Shown one piece after another: positions 8,810-17,502 of a stretch of DNA of 64,000 nucleotides. Made by a program: the position numbers and the translations under genes. Every line of letters starts with the position of its first letter. The stretch's first letter is position 1. The notes under the pieces were generated by a model, which ran no database searches, had not been told where the DNA came from, and saw nothing but the letters and a program-made list of their open reading frames with translations. This stretch comes from Akkermansiaceae bacterium (GTDB lineage Bacteria; Verrucomicrobiota; Verrucomicrobiia; Verrucomicrobiales; Akkermansiaceae): positions 62,001 through 126,000 of the forward strand of contig JABDRB010000021.1 of NCBI GenBank assembly GCA_013041925.1. The letters run 5' to 3'.

Positions 8810-9691
8810 TCATTGCCTTATTTCGATGTCATTACTGGGTCGAAGCAACAAGGGCAGCTCCTCGACATCGGCTCGGCTGAGAAGAAATCCCATCGCCATG
8901 TCGTCTTGATTCTCATCGGAAACGGCACGGATGGCGAGGGATTTATCAGACAGTGTGATCACCTTGTTCGACCCCGTATATTCTTCCGCGTGACTCGGGT
9001 AAACCTTTCCTCCATGCCAACCACGGATGGAGTCGATTTTTAAGCGTTTCACCGCCGCCTTGCCACGGTAGGCAACTTTTTTCACTGGGTATTCTTTGAT
9101 AAATTCCTCACCGCGCCAGAGCGTGAGCGTTTTACGGCGAAGATCAATAACGACCCGCATCTCGAGCGGCATCACGGTCAGCTTATCACCCGGGTGGAGG
9201 CTGCGATGGTCCGCACGCATCAACTTACTGAGATGCACCAGGCTATCCATGGTTGTCTTGTTCTGCCGCACAATCCGTGTGAACGTATCCCCACTTTTCA
9301 CTTGAATCACACTCTTTCCCTTTTTCCAATCTGGATCGAGTAATCGGTCGACGTTGATCTCTCCGAGGATCTTGCGGGCTGCAGGGGCACACATCGCCGA
9401 TGGGTAGAAACTCACGATATACTTCAACTTTTCCTCAGCGGCCGCCATCGAGCCCATCGCGAGAAGATCCTTGGCTCGTTTAAAGGCCTTTTCACCCGGT
9501 TCGTTGTCCGCCTTGATCCCTTGCTCGGCTTTTTGTTTTAGATTCAGCTCAACCTGCCGTTGCTGCTCCATCACCGTGCCAGGCATTTCCGTAACCGTGC
9601 CAGTATATTCCTGCATCAGGTAGGCAGTCCCACCCATCGCACCTAGCACGAGCGATCCCGCAATGGCTTTGATAATGAGGATGATCCGCAT
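8810..9691 (-). CDS. Membrane-anchored LysM protein with a YkuD-like but degenerate C-terminus
   Basis: The 293-residue protein begins with one hydrophobic anchor or signal (about residues 4-25), then a helical charged stretch with a short TPR-like segment (about 60-110). A LysM motif follows near residues 128-175 (VKSGDTFTRIVRQ to LHPGDKLTVMP), expected to bind peptidoglycan. The C-terminal part (VVIDLRRKTLTLWRGEEFIKEYPV) resembles the start of an L,D-transpeptidase YkuD domain, but the catalytic SHGC-type motif is absent. It may therefore bind the cell wall without cross-linking it. It sits directly upstream of accA on the same strand. Confidence 0.7.
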   Translation of the reverse strand: MRIILIIKAIAGSLVLGAMGGTAYLMQEYTGTVTEMPGTVMEQQRQVELNLKQKAEQGIKADNEPGEKAFKRAKDLLAMGSMAAAEEKLKYIVSFYPSAMCAPAARKILGEINVDRLLDPDWKKGKSVIQVKSGDTFTRIVRQNKTTMDSLVHLSKLMRADHRSLHPGDKLTVMPLEMRVVIDLRRKTLTLWRGEEFIKEYPVKKVAYRGKAAVKRLKIDSIRGWHGGKVYPSHAEEYTGSNKVITLSDKSLAIRAVSDENQDDMAMGFLLSRADVEELPLLLRPSNDIEIRQ

Positions 9692-9755
9692 AATGGAAAT
9701 TTTAGCTGAAAAATGGGGTCAGACCACTGAAAAGACAGGCACCTCGGCAAACTCC

Positions 9756-10283
9756 TTAAAGCAACCCTTTCCTTTTAAAGTCAAACGCATTGATATCCGT
9801 CGATTTACCAATCATATCGATGGCAAACTTAAGCAGTGATATCTCCCACGCATCGTCCACCCCCTCCATCACGGCAAGCATCGGGTCACCAGTCGCTTTC
9901 ACCTCACTGAGCACACGATCACGGACGGCCTCGATGTTGTCGTGGATCAATTCTTCGCTGACCTTGGTGCGCTTAAACACAAACCCATACTGGAAAAAGA
10001 CAGGCTCGAGTTGCTTCTCCTTCAACCAATCGATAAATTCACCCGCCTTTTCCTGAAATCCATCGAGCTCGACACCCTGCATCCCATCTGGGCGGATAAT
10101 TTGAGGTTTTTGCGCATCCATTTCCCCTTGTCGAATACGGACCTGCCCGACGGAATCCATCGGCTCACTTAACATGGTAAACTTAAATCGTGTGGCACCA
10201 AAGGTGTCGATCCTTCGGTCCGGCTCGTGGATGAGTCGGGCCGTTTCCATCGCGTATTGAATGCTGTCCGGGGAATGCTGCAT
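9756..10283 (-). CDS. Conserved-looking protein of unknown function (175 aa)
   Basis: I do not recognise this family. The ATG at 10283 gives a soluble, charged protein of 175 residues starting MQHSPDSIQYAMETARLI; an upstream start at 10343 would overlap the probable leader and is less likely. No signal peptide or membrane segment is seen. It contains a mixed alpha/beta region ending in a helix (AWEISLLKFAIDMIGKS). It shares the strand with acpP upstream and the LysM gene downstream. The codon pattern is like that of its neighbours, which supports real coding. Confidence 0.6.
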   Translation of the reverse strand: MQHSPDSIQYAMETARLIHEPDRRIDTFGATRFKFTMLSEPMDSVGQVRIRQGEMDAQKPQIIRPDGMQGVELDGFQEKAGEFIDWLKEKQLEPVFFQYGFVFKRTKVSEELIHDNIEAVRDRVLSEVKATGDPMLAVMEGVDDAWEISLLKFAIDMIGKSTDINAFDFKRKGLL

Positions 10284-10371
10284 GGTTCGTTTGTCTGTTC
10301 TAATGATCTTAGGCGGAAAGCTCCATGTCCTTCCCCCACCCACTATTCATGGTAATGACCGAGCTGGCAAC

Positions 10372-10402
10372 AAAAAGGGCAGACCCGCAAAGAGTCTGCC
10401 CC
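10372..10402 (-). terminator. Intrinsic terminator after acpP
   Basis: On the reverse strand GGGCAGAC and GTCTGCCC form an 8-bp perfect stem with a short loop, followed directly by TTTTTG. It lies about 50 bp downstream of the acpP stop and separates acpP from the unknown gene that follows. Confidence 0.85.
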
Positions 10403-10452
10403 ATTTTAAAATTTATAGCAGAATTGGATATCTGTTATTTAACTTCTTCAGC

Positions 10453-10686
10453 TTAGGAAGCGCCATTCACATAGGTAACAACGTCACCTACACTCTGCAG
10501 TTTCTCAGCATCTTCGTCAGGAACTTCAATTCCAAACTCTTCTTCGAAGGCCATGACCAGCTCAACAGTGTCGAGAGAGTCAGCACCAAGATCTTCAATA
10601 AACTTGGCTTCGGGTTTTACTTGGTCGGCACTCACGCCGAGCTGCTCGACGATGATATCTTTTACTTTGGATTCGATGTCAGACAT
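10453..10686 (-). CDS. acpP: Acyl carrier protein
   Basis: This 77-residue acidic protein carries growing fatty acyl chains on a phosphopantetheine arm. The attachment serine is in the canonical [12 protein letters not shown] motif (Ser37). The start [17 protein letters not shown] is typical. An in-frame start 18 codons upstream is a poor candidate because family members begin at MSD. It has its own terminator downstream, so it is probably transcribed as a short, abundant message. Confidence 0.97.
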   Translation of the reverse strand: MSDIESKVKDIIVEQLGVSADQVKPEAKFIEDLGADSLDTVELVMAFEEEFGIEVPDEDAEKLQSVGDVVTYVNGAS

Positions 10687-10775
10687 TATAGCTATTATGT
10701 TGTGGGTTGGTTGAGGATGATTTAGCCTCGCCGCGATCAATTGGCAATACCGAAATCACGATTTGTCATTAATTC

Positions 10776-11636
10776 TTAATTGTTGGACGGGTTCTGATCG
10801 AGCGCCTCGTCCGATTCCTCTTGTTCATCGACGACATATTCGACGACTTCACCTTTAAAGCGCTCCATCACGTAGGCCATAAGCTTCTCGGCTGGTGCTC
10901 CGTCTTCCACCTTAAACTGGCCATACACCATACCATCCAGCCTCGCCTTCTTGGTCTCCCCCGCATCGTTGTATTCGATAACCGCCAAGCCTTTGGTCTC
11001 CCACTTTCGTTTATCAATACGCCCCATCTCCGTGTAGGGGATGCGTCGACCGTCTTGCGTGTAAAGCGCCTCATCATCCGCACGGATACTGCGGCGCATC
11101 GTGCGAATCAGAAAAAAGAGGGTGATGATGATCAACAAGCCCGCCACAGCAGCCGCATAAAATTGCTCGCGGATCTTACCCGCATTCATCGCATGATCCC
11201 CTGGGTCCGCACTCCATTTTTTAGCCGCTGAATATTCTTCCCATAATTTCACCGCACCATTCTGCGCCCCCTTTTCGGACATGACGGCATAACCGTCCAC
11301 GAGGGAATCAGGCCACGCCATCTCGAGATCCGCCGCCTTCGGGAGAATGTCTCTGGCATCGCTGGGGAAGATGCATTTTTTAGCACCGGCATAGGACTTC
11401 CACGCCGCTTCGGTAAGCGACTCGTCATTTTCCATGTTTTGAAAATCCGTCCCCGCCTGCACAAAGTTTTTATGCATGTAGAACTGTAAGTTTTTCTCCC
11501 GATACCCCGACACACCGTCCTTGAGAAACAACACAGCAAAGATACTGAACATCATCAACATAGCCAAGGCACGAAAAAGGAACCACTTGGTAGGTTTGCA
11601 AATCGGGCCGTCTTGGGGTAGGGAGGGATCACTCAT
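10776..11636 (-). CDS. Two-helix membrane protein of unknown function
   Basis: A 286-residue protein with a hydrophobic helix near residues 20-40 (FRALAMLMMFSIFAVLFL) and another near 162-178 (AAAVAGLLIIITLFFLI), separated by a soluble, probably periplasmic, region with two cysteines at most. After the second helix comes a cytoplasmic domain with a beta-rich segment (RRIPYTEMGRIDKRKWETKG) that looks like a small PH-like fold, and an acidic tail. No known family is recognised. It lies upstream of acpP on the same strand with about 90 bp between. Confidence 0.6.
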   Translation of the reverse strand: MSDPSLPQDGPICKPTKWFLFRALAMLMMFSIFAVLFLKDGVSGYREKNLQFYMHKNFVQAGTDFQNMENDESLTEAAWKSYAGAKKCIFPSDARDILPKAADLEMAWPDSLVDGYAVMSEKGAQNGAVKLWEEYSAAKKWSADPGDHAMNAGKIREQFYAAAVAGLLIIITLFFLIRTMRRSIRADDEALYTQDGRRIPYTEMGRIDKRKWETKGLAVIEYNDAGETKKARLDGMVYGQFKVEDGAPAEKLMAYVMERFKGEVVEYVVDEQEESDEALDQNPSNN

Positions 11637-11725
11637 GGACTTGATAAAACGCAGCTTGCATACAAACGGGCCTGTCTAGAAGAAAAAAAACGGTGCAATA
11701 TGATCTCGCCTTGCCCTCTCACGCA

Positions 11726-11743
11726 GGTGAAACTTCTTTCACC
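11726..11743 (+). repeat. Small perfect inverted repeat upstream of selD
   Basis: GGTGAAA and TTTCACC flank a CTTC loop, a 7-bp perfect stem in the 5' region of selD, about 75 bp before its ATG. No T tract follows, so it is not a convincing terminator. It may be an operator or a leader hairpin. Confidence 0.4.
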
Positions 11744-11817
11744 CCTCCCACCCCCACCCTTCTCTGCCAGACCGACCCGACCATGTGCTGCATCCACAAA
11801 GATAACCATAACGCCTA

Positions 11818-12879
11818 ATGACTAAGGAAGACATCCGCCGACTAACCTCGCTCGCCTCCTGCGCGGGATGAGCCTCTAAACTCGATCCCGAGTCACTCAC
11901 GCAGGTTCTGCATGGGTTACCTCAATACCAAGATGATCGACTGCTCGTTGGCTCTGCCACCGCCGATGACGCTGGCGTGTTCAAAATCGACGACGAACGG
12001 GCGCTGGTGCAAACGACCGACTTTTTCACCCCCATCGTTGACGACCCGGTACTCTATGGGCGGATTGCTGCCGCCAACTCCCTGTCGGATGTTTACGCCA
12101 TGGGCGGGCGACCCATCACCGCTCTCGCCATCGCAGGCATGCCCACGGAATCCGTCGATCAAGATACGATCCGTAGCATCTTTCAAGGAGGGGCAGAAAT
12201 GTGCGTCGAGGCCAAGTGCTCCCTACTCGGTGGCCACACGATCAAAAACCCCGAGCCTATTTACGGACTCGCAGTCACCGGCATCGTCCACCCCGAACGC
12301 TACCTCGCCAATGCACACGCCCGCCCAGGTGAGCACCTCGTCCTGACCAAACCGCTTGGCAGCGGCATTATCTCCACCGGAATCAAACGCGGCCAATGCA
12401 GCAGCGACCTCGCCGCAACCGCCAGCATGCTGATGGCCACGCTCAATCACCCCGGAGCGACACTCGCCGAGCGCGGCTTAATCCGTTGCTGCACAGACGT
12501 CACAGGCTTCGGCCTCGGCGGCCACCTGATCGAACTCTGTAACGGTAGCTGCGTTTCTGCAGAAATCGACGCATCACTGCTGCCTCTGATGTCCCCCGAG
12601 GTGCTCGATCTCATCGATGCAGGTTGTGTCCCAGGTGGCAGTCATAAAAACCTCGACCACACAGCACCACACACCAGCTTTGCCTCCAACGTAACCGACG
12701 CCCAGAAACTCATCTTTGCCGACGCCCAAACATCCGGCGGACTTCTGCTCAGCGTGCCCGATGAAAACCTCGCCGCCGTCATGGAAACCCTCGAAGAAAC
12801 CTCAGCTCCCTGCGCGGTCATCATCGGAAAGACCATCCCCCGTCAGGCATTTGCGGTGCACGTCACCCACTCATCATAG
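11818..12879 (+). CDS. selD: Selenide, water dikinase with selenocysteine at the active site
   Basis: SelD makes selenophosphate from selenide and ATP, the selenium donor for selenocysteine and selenouridine. The reading frame from ATG at 11818 meets an in-frame TGA at 11869-11871 (residue 18) in the context SCAG-U-ASKLDP. This aligns with the catalytic Cys17/Lys20 region of E. coli SelD, with Lys21 kept three residues after the Sec. Beyond it the frame stays open and typical: SATADDAG, QTTDFFTPIVDDP, GRIAAANSLSDVYAMGG and GGHTIKNPEP. Length is 353 residues with Sec read through. Automatic calls would start at GTG 11977 and lose the catalytic region. A SECIS-like hairpin follows the TGA. Confidence 0.92.
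11869..11871 (+). other. selD: Recoded UGA (selenocysteine codon) of selD
   Basis: This in-frame TGA occupies the position of the catalytic cysteine of SelD. Coding similarity continues without a break on both sides, which is not expected for a true stop. Confidence 0.9.
11895..11917 (+). promoter_or_regulatory. Bacterial SECIS-like hairpin in selD
   Basis: Starting 23 bases after the UGA, the arms ACTCAC-GCAG and CTGC-ATGGGT pair (one wobble, one A/C mismatch) around a GTT loop. The apical GCAGGTTCTGC closely resembles the GCAGGTCTGC tip of the E. coli fdhF SECIS that SelB binds. Distance from the UGA to the loop (about 33 nt) is within the range described for bacterial SECIS elements. Confidence 0.75.
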
Positions 12880-12884
12880 CCACC

Positions 12885-13391
12885 ATGAAAAAACACCTCA
12901 CAATCGACCTCAATACGCTCCCCGAGGAAGGAAAAACCTTCTCCGGCGAGCTCGACGGCTCCATTTTCAGCTTCCCCGAAGAAACCATCCAAGCCGCAGG
13001 GCCGATGCTCTACGACGTCTATGTGCAGAAATTTGACAACGAAGTCCTCGTCCGAGGAAACCTTTCCGCACCCATCGAGTTCACCTGTGTCCGCACCCTC
13101 ATCCCCTTTATCCAAACCATTCGCGCGGATGATTGCAGCCTCTGCCTAGAAGCGACACAATCCCAAATCGACCTCGTTGATGCACTCCGGCAGGAAATCG
13201 TCATCCTCTTCCCCGACTACCCACGCTGCGACGAAGGTGATGAGGAGATCGAATGTAATTTGGATTCTCGCTATTTAGCAGTGGACAAACCCCCTATTGA
13301 TGATGTAAAGACCCCCTCCCGTGACGAAGCACCCAATCCTTGGGACGCTCTCGACGCCATACAGAATGACTCCACCGACGATGCGCAGTAG
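12885..13391 (+). CDS. DUF177/YceD-family protein
   Basis: YceD-type proteins are encoded just before rpmF in many bacteria, and a link to 23S rRNA accumulation has been described for the family. This 168-residue member shows the expected two-part domain: a leading beta-rich part, then the segment VRGNLSAPIEFTCVRTL, and near residue 105 the conserved LFPDYPRCDEG that often coordinates metal or structure. It begins 5 bp after selD and is followed by rpmF, plsX and fabH. It is probably co-transcribed with rpmF. The acidic tail ends in DSTDDAQ. Confidence 0.85.
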   Translation: MKKHLTIDLNTLPEEGKTFSGELDGSIFSFPEETIQAAGPMLYDVYVQKFDNEVLVRGNLSAPIEFTCVRTLIPFIQTIRADDCSLCLEATQSQIDLVDALRQEIVILFPDYPRCDEGDEEIECNLDSRYLAVDKPPIDDVKTPSRDEAPNPWDALDAIQNDSTDDAQ

Positions 13392-13488
13392 CCATCTCCC
13401 AGCGGAAAAAGCCATTCCAACACGTCACTCCACGGACCTTTCAATCCGCCGAACAATCACCTTAAAAACACCTTAACCAACTAATACC

Positions 13489-13671
13489 ATGGCTGTACCC
13501 AAGCGTAGAACATCTAAGATGAAACAGAAAATGCGTCGCGGCGCGAACCGCTGGCGCACCCCCCAACTCAAAACATGCCCGGAGTGCGAAAGCCGCGTTC
13601 CATCCCACATCGCATGCCCACACTGCGGAACCTATCGCGAGCGTCAGGTTCTGGAAGTGGACGCCCTCTAG
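13489..13671 (+). CDS. rpmF: 50S ribosomal protein L32
   Basis: The 60-residue basic protein begins MAVPKRRTSKMKQ, the hallmark of L32. It keeps the zinc-ribbon cysteines at residues 30, 33, 43 and 46 (CPEC and CPHC), so it is the zinc-binding C+ form. It acts in the large ribosomal subunit. It follows the DUF177 gene by about 97 bp and is closed by a strong palindromic terminator. Confidence 0.97.
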   Translation: MAVPKRRTSKMKQKMRRGANRWRTPQLKTCPECESRVPSHIACPHCGTYRERQVLEVDAL

Positions 13672-13701
13672 TAGGCACCCCCTCATCCCTATGACTTTGA
13701 T

Positions 13702-13735
13702 AAGCGGAATGCCTAGGCATTCCGCTTGTTTCATG
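13702..13735 (+). terminator. Terminator after rpmF
   Basis: AAGCGGAATGCCT and AGGCATTCCGCTT form a perfect 13-bp palindrome followed by TGTTTCAT. It ends the DUF177-rpmF message, or attenuates it before plsX, which starts 47 bp later. Because the palindrome is symmetrical it could work on both strands. Confidence 0.8.
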
Positions 13736-13781
13736 TCGGGCCATCACCTCAACCAGAGGATCAAATAAATATTTTCCAGCA

Positions 13782-14804
13782 ATGAATATCGCACTTGATG
13801 CCATGGGCGGAGACCACGCGCCCAAAGCCACCATCATCGGCGCACGTAATGCGCTCAAGCTCTACTCGGATATCGACCAAATCCTTCTCGTCGGCGACAC
13901 GCCCCAATTGGAGGTGGCGATGCAGAAATACAAGCTCACCGATCCCCGTGCGGTCATCGTGCATGCCTCCGACGTCGTCGAAATGGACGAGTCAGGCGCC
14001 AAGGCTCTGCGCAGGAAGAAAAAATCATCCATCGCCATCGCCACCGACTTGGTAAAATCAGGTAGTGCCGATGCCGTGGTCAGCGCAGGAAATACCGGAG
14101 CTGCGGTTGCCGCTGCCACCGTAAAACTGCGCACACTGAAAGGCGTCGAGCGCGCAGGCATCGCGTCTGCCATCCCCAACGAATACGGGATTTGCCAAAT
14201 CCTCGACGCCGGAGCCAACCCCGAGGCAAAACCCCAACACCTTGTCACCTACGCCATGATGGGTTCCGTTTACGCCCACAACGTGCTGGGGGTCGAAAAA
14301 CCAAAAGTCGGCCTGATGTCCAATGGTGAGGAAGACGAAAAAGGCACCACATTCACCAAGGAAACCTTCGCCCTGCTCAAGAACCTTGAGGCCACAGGCA
14401 GGGCACCATTTGAGTTTGTTGGCAATGTCGAAGGCCATGACCTCTTTGAAAGCGAGCTCGATGTCGTCCTCTGTGATGGGTTTACTGGGAACATCATTCT
14501 CAAAAGCTGCGAAGCCACCGCCAAAGCCATGTCAAAATGGCTGAAGCTCGAATTCAAACGCAGCCCATTCAGGATCATGGGTGCTGCCATCGCACGAGGA
14601 GCCTTCAAGGCGGTAAAGAAAAAAAGCAGCTACGAATACGTTGGTGGCTCACCGCTTCTCGGTGTCAATGGCGTTTGCATCATCGGCCACGGTGGCTCAT
14701 CCCCCCTCGCCATTCAAAATGCCATCCGAGTCGCCCGTGAAACCGTCAGCCTGAAAGTCAACCCACACATTGAGGAAGCGCTCGTCGAGATCAATCACCC
14801 CTGA
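13782..14804 (+). CDS. plsX: Phosphate acyltransferase PlsX
   Basis: PlsX turns acyl-ACP into acyl phosphate, the donor for PlsY in glycerophospholipid synthesis, and acts at the inner face of the membrane. The 340-residue protein starts MNIALDAMGGDHAP and has the conserved SAGNTGA, SNGEEDEKGT, FVGNVEGHD and DGFTGNIILK segments. The order rpmF-plsX-fabH is the widely conserved lipid-synthesis arrangement and supports the call. Confidence 0.96.
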   Translation: MNIALDAMGGDHAPKATIIGARNALKLYSDIDQILLVGDTPQLEVAMQKYKLTDPRAVIVHASDVVEMDESGAKALRRKKKSSIAIATDLVKSGSADAVVSAGNTGAAVAAATVKLRTLKGVERAGIASAIPNEYGICQILDAGANPEAKPQHLVTYAMMGSVYAHNVLGVEKPKVGLMSNGEEDEKGTTFTKETFALLKNLEATGRAPFEFVGNVEGHDLFESELDVVLCDGFTGNIILKSCEATAKAMSKWLKLEFKRSPFRIMGAAIARGAFKAVKKKSSYEYVGGSPLLGVNGVCIIGHGGSSPLAIQNAIRVARETVSLKVNPHIEEALVEINHP

Positions 14805-14886
14805 CTTACGTCATCTGCCTCCGGTTTATGCTGTTCATCCTCTGATTCCTGTCTAGATTCCCTCCAGCAAAACACTGTTTGACTTC

Positions 14887-15888
14887 ATGAGCGAATCCAC
14901 ATCTGTCATCCCCGTCACCATCGCCGGAACCGGTAGCTACCTCCCGGAAAAAATCCTCACCAACGCCGAGATCGCAAAAATGGTCGATACCAGCGACGAA
15001 TGGATCACCACTCGCACTGGCATCAAAGAACGACGGATCGCCGCCGATGATGAATTTACTTCCGATCTGGCCACCAAGGCCGCGGAACGCGCACTCGATC
15101 AAGCTAACATCAAGGCCGAAGACGTCGAGCTGATCATTGTCGCCACCATCACCCCAGACACCCCCACCCCCGCGACCGCTTGTTACGTCCAGACGAAACT
15201 CGGTGCCTACTCGGCCGTCGCGTTTGATATTTCCGCCGCCTGCTCTGGGTTCCTCTATGCGATGAAGCTCGCCAAGCGACTCATCTCAGACGGCGCATAC
15301 AAAAATGCCCTCATCATCGGTGCCGAGAAACTCTCATCCGTCACCAACTGGGAGGACCGCAATACCTGCGTTCTCTTTGGCGACGGTGCTGGCGCCGCCG
15401 TCTTGCGCCGATCCGAAGAAAACGAAGGACGAATCCTCGCTACCGAGATGGGAACCGACGGACGCCACACCCAACTCTTAGAGATCAAGGGGGGCGGGTC
15501 TGCTTGCCCGATCACCATGGCCAATGCCGACGACCACCTGCACACACTCACCATGCAAGGACGCGAGGTCTTCAAACTTGCGGTCAATGCCATGCGCACC
15601 GCCGCTGAAACGGCAATCGAACGCGCCGGCCTGACGGCCGACGACATCAAACTCGTCGTCCCCCACCAGGCAAACCTCCGCATCATCGATGCCATCGCCA
15701 GCCGACTCACCGTCCCTAACGAAAAGGTTTTTGTCAACCTGCACAAGTATGGTAACACGTCAGCCGCCGCCGTCGCCATTGCGCTGGACGAGGCACACCG
15801 CGAAGGACGTTTCGAGCGAGGCGACAACATCGTCCTCGTCGTCTTTGGCGCCGGCCTAACGTGGGCCGCCACCGCGATCGAGTGGTAA
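14887..15888 (+). CDS. fabH: 3-oxoacyl-ACP synthase III
   Basis: FabH starts fatty acid synthesis by condensing acetyl-CoA with malonyl-ACP. The catalytic triad is visible: Cys119 in ISAACSGFLYA, His260 in VPHQANLRI, and Asn290 in HKYGNTSAA. N-terminal GTGSYLPEKILTN and SDEWITTRTGI are typical. The 333-residue length is normal. It follows plsX by 82 bp. Confidence 0.96.
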   Translation: MSESTSVIPVTIAGTGSYLPEKILTNAEIAKMVDTSDEWITTRTGIKERRIAADDEFTSDLATKAAERALDQANIKAEDVELIIVATITPDTPTPATACYVQTKLGAYSAVAFDISAACSGFLYAMKLAKRLISDGAYKNALIIGAEKLSSVTNWEDRNTCVLFGDGAGAAVLRRSEENEGRILATEMGTDGRHTQLLEIKGGGSACPITMANADDHLHTLTMQGREVFKLAVNAMRTAAETAIERAGLTADDIKLVVPHQANLRIIDAIASRLTVPNEKVFVNLHKYGNTSAAAVAIALDEAHREGRFERGDNIVLVVFGAGLTWAATAIEW

Positions 15889-15977
15889 CACATCGGCTCG
15901 CTATCGACAGGACGCAAGTGGCCACATAGGTGACCGCAGAGTCACCGCATAGCCCATTCATTTTACGCCATCAAACC

Positions 15978-16289
15978 ATGCGCCAGTTCATCCTCACCAT
16001 CGGCACACTGGCCGCGGTCTTGATTTCGTGCTGGGATATTTTTCAAGGCATCTCGTCGATCCTCAGGAATGAATTAGAGGATTCCCTCTACCACCTCCTC
16101 CTGACCACGCCTATCTACCTATCATTGGCCGTCACTTTCGATTACGTCAACTCGCAGTTGCACACCGACTACCGACGGTTCAGGAAATCCATCTCACGAT
16201 CCAAGGGCACTCAAGGAGATATCCTTCACCCGCATTCCAAAGAGGTCGAGGACACCCCGTGGGAAGACGACTCGTCTCACACCCAATAG
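15978..16289 (+). CDS. Small membrane protein of unknown function
   Basis: A 103-residue protein starting MRQFILTIGTLAAVLIS, with one hydrophobic helix at the N-terminus (about residues 4-20) and a second near 45-60 (LLLTTPIYLSLAVTF). The C-terminal tail is polar and acidic. A GTG start at 15930 would add 16 residues of no clear value. No family is recognised. It is 90 bp after fabH on the same strand and might share its message. Confidence 0.55.
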   Translation: MRQFILTIGTLAAVLISCWDIFQGISSILRNELEDSLYHLLLTTPIYLSLAVTFDYVNSQLHTDYRRFRKSISRSKGTQGDILHPHSKEVEDTPWEDDSSHTQ

Positions 16290-16430
16290 ACCTCGACTTG
16301 TTTTTTGGTCGGTATCATTTTCATTTCTCGCGATATCGAGCTATGAAGATTTAAACCGTCTGACCATGCCAAGGCATGTGAAAATACCTCGCTTGCTTCT
16401 CCTGCAGCAGAGTGCCATAATCCGCCTACT

Positions 16431-17471
16431 TTGAAGCATGGGGCAATCAGCAGCGACTTCGGAACGCTTCCAGACGGCAACACGGTGCAGCAATACACCT
16501 TGGAAAACTCCTCAGGCATGCGCTGCAACATCATCACCTATGGGGGCATACTCACAGAGTGGTCATTCATCAACAAGCTGGGCACACGCACCGACATCGT
16601 ATTAGGTTGGGATCGCTTGGATGACTACCTTGCCAGCAACACATACTTTGGAGCTATTACGGGACGCGTCGCGGGTCGTATTTCAGGCGGCCACTTCTCC
16701 CTTGATAGCAAGGATTATCACCTTGCCATCAATGCCCCTCCAAACCATTTGCATGGGGGAAGCATCGGTCTGGATAAGCGATTGTGGAACGTACAAGCCG
16801 AGAGCAGATCCTCACTAAGCCTATCGTATTTCAGCCCCGATGGTGAAGAGGGCTACCCTGGCAATGTCACATTCATCGTCACCTACCGCCTGAGTGACGA
16901 GGGTGCCTTGAGTATCGAATACAGGGCAACAACGGATCAAGCCACCCCCATCAACCTCACCAACCACTCGTATTTCAACCTGTCAGGCGCTGGCGATGGT
17001 GACATCCTCGACCACCAACTCCAAATCTCCGCCCGTAGCTACTCGGAGACCGATTCATGCGGGACATTATTAACCAAAAGAAACATCGATCGGCACAATG
17101 GGTGTTCCTTTTTTGAACCGCGGACGATCCGAGAAGCGCTTGATGAAATCGCCCACCAGCATGGAGACAATTACTTTATCGATCGATCCACTCCCAAAGA
17201 CCTCATCGAGGTGGCCCGTTTACGGGAACCCATCAGCGGGAGATGCCTTACTGTAAGGAGCACCGAGGACTGCCTGCAGCTCTATCTCTCCAAATACCTC
17301 TCCGATGACATCATCGGAAAACAAGGGAAGAGCTACCCCCCATTTTCCGCAATCTGCTTGGAATGCCAAGGGTATCCCGATGGAATGAACACCCCTGAAT
17401 ACGGCAACCCCATCCTCCAACCCGAAGACGAGTATTACCAACAAACAGTCTATCAACTCTCACAACCATAA
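16431..17471 (+). CDS. galM: Galactose mutarotase (aldose 1-epimerase)
   Basis: This enzyme interconverts the alpha and beta anomers of galactose or other aldoses. The 346-residue protein has the family features FGTLPDGNTVQQYTL, YGGILTEW, FGAITGRVAGRI, the catalytic His in PPNHLHGG, and NLTNHSYFNLSG with the second His. The C-terminal catalytic glutamate region is LECQGYPDGMN-like (ICLECQGYPDG). The start is taken as TTG at 16431, since no ATG or GTG lies in frame before it and the family N-terminus aligns there. It precedes the Gfo/Idh/MocA gene by 31 bp, so the two are probably one operon. The galactose theme fits the beta-galactosidase at 22.4 kb. Confidence 0.9.
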   Translation: MKHGAISSDFGTLPDGNTVQQYTLENSSGMRCNIITYGGILTEWSFINKLGTRTDIVLGWDRLDDYLASNTYFGAITGRVAGRISGGHFSLDSKDYHLAINAPPNHLHGGSIGLDKRLWNVQAESRSSLSLSYFSPDGEEGYPGNVTFIVTYRLSDEGALSIEYRATTDQATPINLTNHSYFNLSGAGDGDILDHQLQISARSYSETDSCGTLLTKRNIDRHNGCSFFEPRTIREALDEIAHQHGDNYFIDRSTPKDLIEVARLREPISGRCLTVRSTEDCLQLYLSKYLSDDIIGKQGKSYPPFSAICLECQGYPDGMNTPEYGNPILQPEDEYYQQTVYQLSQP

Positions 17472-17502
17472 GTCACCTAACCCTTCCAACAACAACCCAT
17501 CG

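Noticed and set aside
13702-13735. Perfect palindrome after rpmF as a mobile repeat or operator
   Set aside because: Position and following T-rich stretch fit a terminator; no second copy was seen in the window.
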